This document shows, in pieces, positions 52,901-53,742 of a stretch of 53,742 nucleotides of DNA. Below the pieces are notes generated by a model, which was given only the letters and a program-made list of their open reading frames with translations, was not told the DNA's origin and ran no database searches. The stretch comes from Candidatus Equicola stercoris (lineage in GTDB: Bacteria; Bacteroidota; Bacteroidia; Bacteroidales; Bacteroidaceae). Each line of letters opens with the position of its first letter. Within the stretch, counting starts at the first letter, position 1. The position numbers and the translations under genes were made by a program. Location of the stretch: positions 1 to 53,742 of the forward strand of contig JAGHTI010000043.1 in NCBI GenBank assembly GCA_018065415.1, in the 5' to 3' direction.

Positions 52901-53152
52901 GTGTATGGCTCGGCGAATGCTGGAAGTCGTGATGGACTGATTGTGCTTGCTCGTCAGCATAGCAAAGACAACGACTACAACTGCCAATACACCATCAAGG
53001 AGTATCACTGTGAAAAGGATCCTCAGACAGGACGTAACGTAAAGGTAGAACTCCGTCCTCTCAACCAAGACCCTCAATACAAGGTGATTGACATTGAGGA
53101 TGAAGATGGAGAGGTAAGAATTGTAGCCACCTTGAAGCAAGTATTGAACTAA
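49946..53152 (+). CDS. res: Type III restriction enzyme Res subunit with C-terminal UmuD/LexA-like S24 domain
   Basis: 1068 residues. SF2 helicase part: Walker A ATGSGKT (K71), DEAH 181-184, FTATI, then NEGWDV and LIGRGAR. The nuclease is PD-(D/E)xK-like: D810 (PDFILFM), E832-P-K834. Residues about 905-1068 form an extra domain not usual in Res: PLYDVAVAC927-G928, WIDVSNFSFKPNEQMFIVHA, GES971MLPKIKPGDLCVFE, and YTIK1018EY. This matches UmuD/LexA S24 autoproteases in order: Cys-Gly cleavage site, catalytic Ser in GxSM, catalytic Lys in TxK. The S-K gap (47) is longer than in UmuD. RecA-stimulated self-cleavage is therefore possible but unproven. Forms the restriction complex with Mod. Confidence 0.92.
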   Translation: MLQQAVLEYIGKKQLQNKPIPNVVKTCLASNKPLRPYQTECLQYFLSYMEDYEERTKQPHLMFNMATGSGKTVIMAAAILYLYEKGYRNFLFFVNSTNVIEKTRDNFFNTSSSKYLFAKNLSIGGKHVEVREVTSFQGVSNDCINICLKTLGKLHSELNTPRENGATYEYYARNKVVLIADEAHHLNSSTKKVKEKFVGELFDGEYKEYDDEDSRDWETTAQRIFLQNEENIMLEFTATIDEKDENIRKKYEDKIIYKYDLPRFCNDRYSKEVLAVKVDSDLQGRILCALVVSEYKRMLFASIGKNVKPVVLFKSKLKKDNATAYGDFLRLLPTLDERYLQKIQSTAGDGIIKEAFGYLKNNGVTLSDLALHIREQFSEEHLLQVDGNTKMKKSDEMTTDMQQLLNSLEESDNPIRAIFAVDMLNEGWDVLNLFDIVRLFDSRDANTKTKKSGSTTNKEAQLIGRGARYFAFVDKEHPELEADRRKYDNDVTNPLHNVETLHYYCPNEPRLISDLHNAFQEIGIPQKQEYVQLDLFLKDEFTRTDLYENGIVFYNKKLLKAEAEDDGTIGNVVKDKTYYVRVHTGATATSHVIEANKNDNTQIEIKNLSIRFIEVGAHVIRTAMDCYSAFHFCNLRKVFPSLRSISSFIESDHYLRDLSVIIQGRYECIEEYSQQEKLFIARRVLEQIEPYVLKRRDEYVGSHEFIHKPFKKAFTKQRTMTFAKHVEGSGDERGVPMLKSVNDKYRIDLTQKEWYAYNDCYGTSEEKALVVYIDGISNQMRNKYENFYLVRNEKDVKTYDFEQGRCFEPDFILFMCRKNASARYDYMQIFLEPKGQGYTAKDQWKEDFLMQMHDQSNVRLCMETDEYRVWGVPFFTEQGNDRFRSIFEEDVLDDDADEPFRIVDTSDVPASDRFTRFLPLYDVAVACGALVDEGVQSLGNSDVDMECWIDVSNFSFKPNEQMFIVHAKGESMLPKIKPGDLCVFEVYGSANAGSRDGLIVLARQHSKDNDYNCQYTIKEYHCEKDPQTGRNVKVELRPLNQDPQYKVIDIEDEDGEVRIVATLKQVLN

Positions 53153-53186
53153 AATCAAAAAAAGACAAGCAACCGCAATTGCAGAT

Positions 53187-53385
53187 GTTAGTACCCCTAA
53201 ATGCTGATGTAAGCTACCGCAACTGATGATGTGTACAACCGCAATTGTTGATGTGTGCAACCACTGTTGGAAATACGAATGTGCATAGTTGGAAATACGA
53301 CCAACCACTATTGGAAATACGGATGTGCATAGTTGGAAGTTTATGTGTACTTAGTTGAAAGTACGAGTGTACCAAGTTGACTTTA
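53187..53385. repeat. GTTGGAAATACGNATGTGCATA degenerate tandem repeats
   Basis: First part: AACCGCAATTGTTGATGTGT-like units. Second part: at least five TTGGAAATACG or TTGAAAGTACG units separated by ATGTGCATAG or CCAACCACTA. Confidence 0.75.
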
Positions 53386-53433
53386 TCATTGATACAAGAA
53401 CTCATGTAGAGAATGTCAATCTTATCCGCCACC

Positions 53434-53487
53434 AAAAACTCTGCGTAGCAACTGAAAGTTGCGCCTCTGCCCTCTGCGTACAAAATT
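53434..53487. repeat. CTCTGCGYAGCAA dispersed repeat, copy 2
   Basis: AACTCTGCGTAGCAACTGAA, AGTTGCGCCTCTGC and CCTCTGCGTACAAAAT; same layout as 46087-46136. Confidence 0.7.
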
Positions 53488-53529
53488 TATGATACTGCGT
53501 CAGCAGTCGTGAAGAAGAACAGAAAGAAG

Positions 53530-53606
53530 AAGCCTCCTCTAAATCTCCCCCTGAGGGGAGAGACTTTCTTACTCCCTTCCTTTTAGGGAGGGGTTGGGGT
53601 AGGCTC
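53530..53606. repeat. GC-rich dispersed element, full intergenic copy
   Basis: AGCCTCCTCTAAATCTCCCC, CTGAGGGGAGAGACTTTCTT, then CTCCC...GGGAGGGGTTGGGGTAGGC: two adjacent GC-rich hairpins. Reverse complement of the copy at 44867-44940. Confidence 0.85.
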
Positions 53607-53742
53607 CTTTGTTTTTGCTCTGCGAGAGACTTAACACCTTGCGAGCAGATTTCGATTTCAATACTTCATATAGTTTTTGTCAAAACCACGTGAAGATGTT
53701 GTTGAAATGACGCGTTATGAAATTCTTTATGAAGATGTGGGT

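Larger units (their letters stand above)
53153..53742. other. Gene-free repeat-rich end of window
   Basis: After res come degenerate tandem units (53187-53385), a block shared with 46087-46136 (53434-53487), a full GC-rich element (53530-53606), CTCTGCGAGAGA pieces (53617-53630) and a reversed 22-bp unit (53708-53738). No gene is seen; a gene may begin beyond the window. Confidence 0.7.

Overview
The window comes from an anaerobic gut- or rumen-type member of the Bacteroidota, most likely a Prevotella-like Bacteroidales. Reasons: promoters of the TTTG-N20-TAnnTTTG type; several secreted proteins ending in type IX secretion (T9SS) sorting domains; a TamL-type lipoprotein; a reverse rubrerythrin; BspA-like leucine-rich repeat proteins; and a large set of pectin-degrading enzymes. 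No tRNA, rRNA or CRISPR array was recognised.

Layout. (1) 1-2 kb, plus strand: oligogalacturonate lyase and a small T9SS type-B protein. (2) 8.7-2.0 kb, minus strand: a tightly packed, partly overlapping run of MBL hydrolase, TPR lipoprotein-like secreted protein, dipeptidyl peptidase III, AlkD-like protein, Fur-family regulator, hisS and a rhamnogalacturonan acetylesterase. (3) 12.2-9.0 kb, minus: TrmH-type rRNA methyltransferase overlapping tamL. (4) 12.5-16.7 kb: rubrerythrin and a subtilase (plus) facing an acyltransferase and maf (minus). (5) 26.5-17.2 kb, minus: a very large BspA-like surface protein split by a 2-bp frameshift, and an extracellular endonuclease I; each is followed by a tiny peptide gene of the same family. 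(6) 27 kb: a YoeB-type toxin-antitoxin pair, then about 1 kb of tandem repeats. (7) 28.5-45.9 kb: a pectin locus, with a divergent PL1 pectate lyase and a seven-gene plus-strand operon (TIM barrel-DUF3826 fusion, GH127-like arabinofuranosidase, GH141-like beta-helix enzyme, MFS sugar porter, cytoplasmic GH78 rhamnosidase, an unassigned glycosidase, and a GH43-like/GH2/malectin fusion). It has no SusC/SusD pair in view. (8) 46.3-53.2 kb: exonuclease III, a YafQ-type toxin-antitoxin pair, a strongly structured 6S-like RNA, and a type III restriction-modification system.

The most unusual items are as follows. The type III Res subunit carries a C-terminal UmuD/LexA-like S24 autoprotease domain with an apparently intact Cys-Gly site and Ser/Lys dyad, which suggests DNA-damage-controlled restriction. 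A 187-nt 6S-like RNA lies just before mod. A promoter-bearing repeat cassette with a conserved -33/-7 spacer drives at least six genes, some apparently leaderless. Small MKKKYxxPxI peptides follow T9SS proteins. Many kinds of dispersed short repeats sit between genes and have also entered genes in frame (TamL, BspA, GH43/GH2), where they form linkers.

All functional calls are from reading the sequence by eye; no database search was possible.
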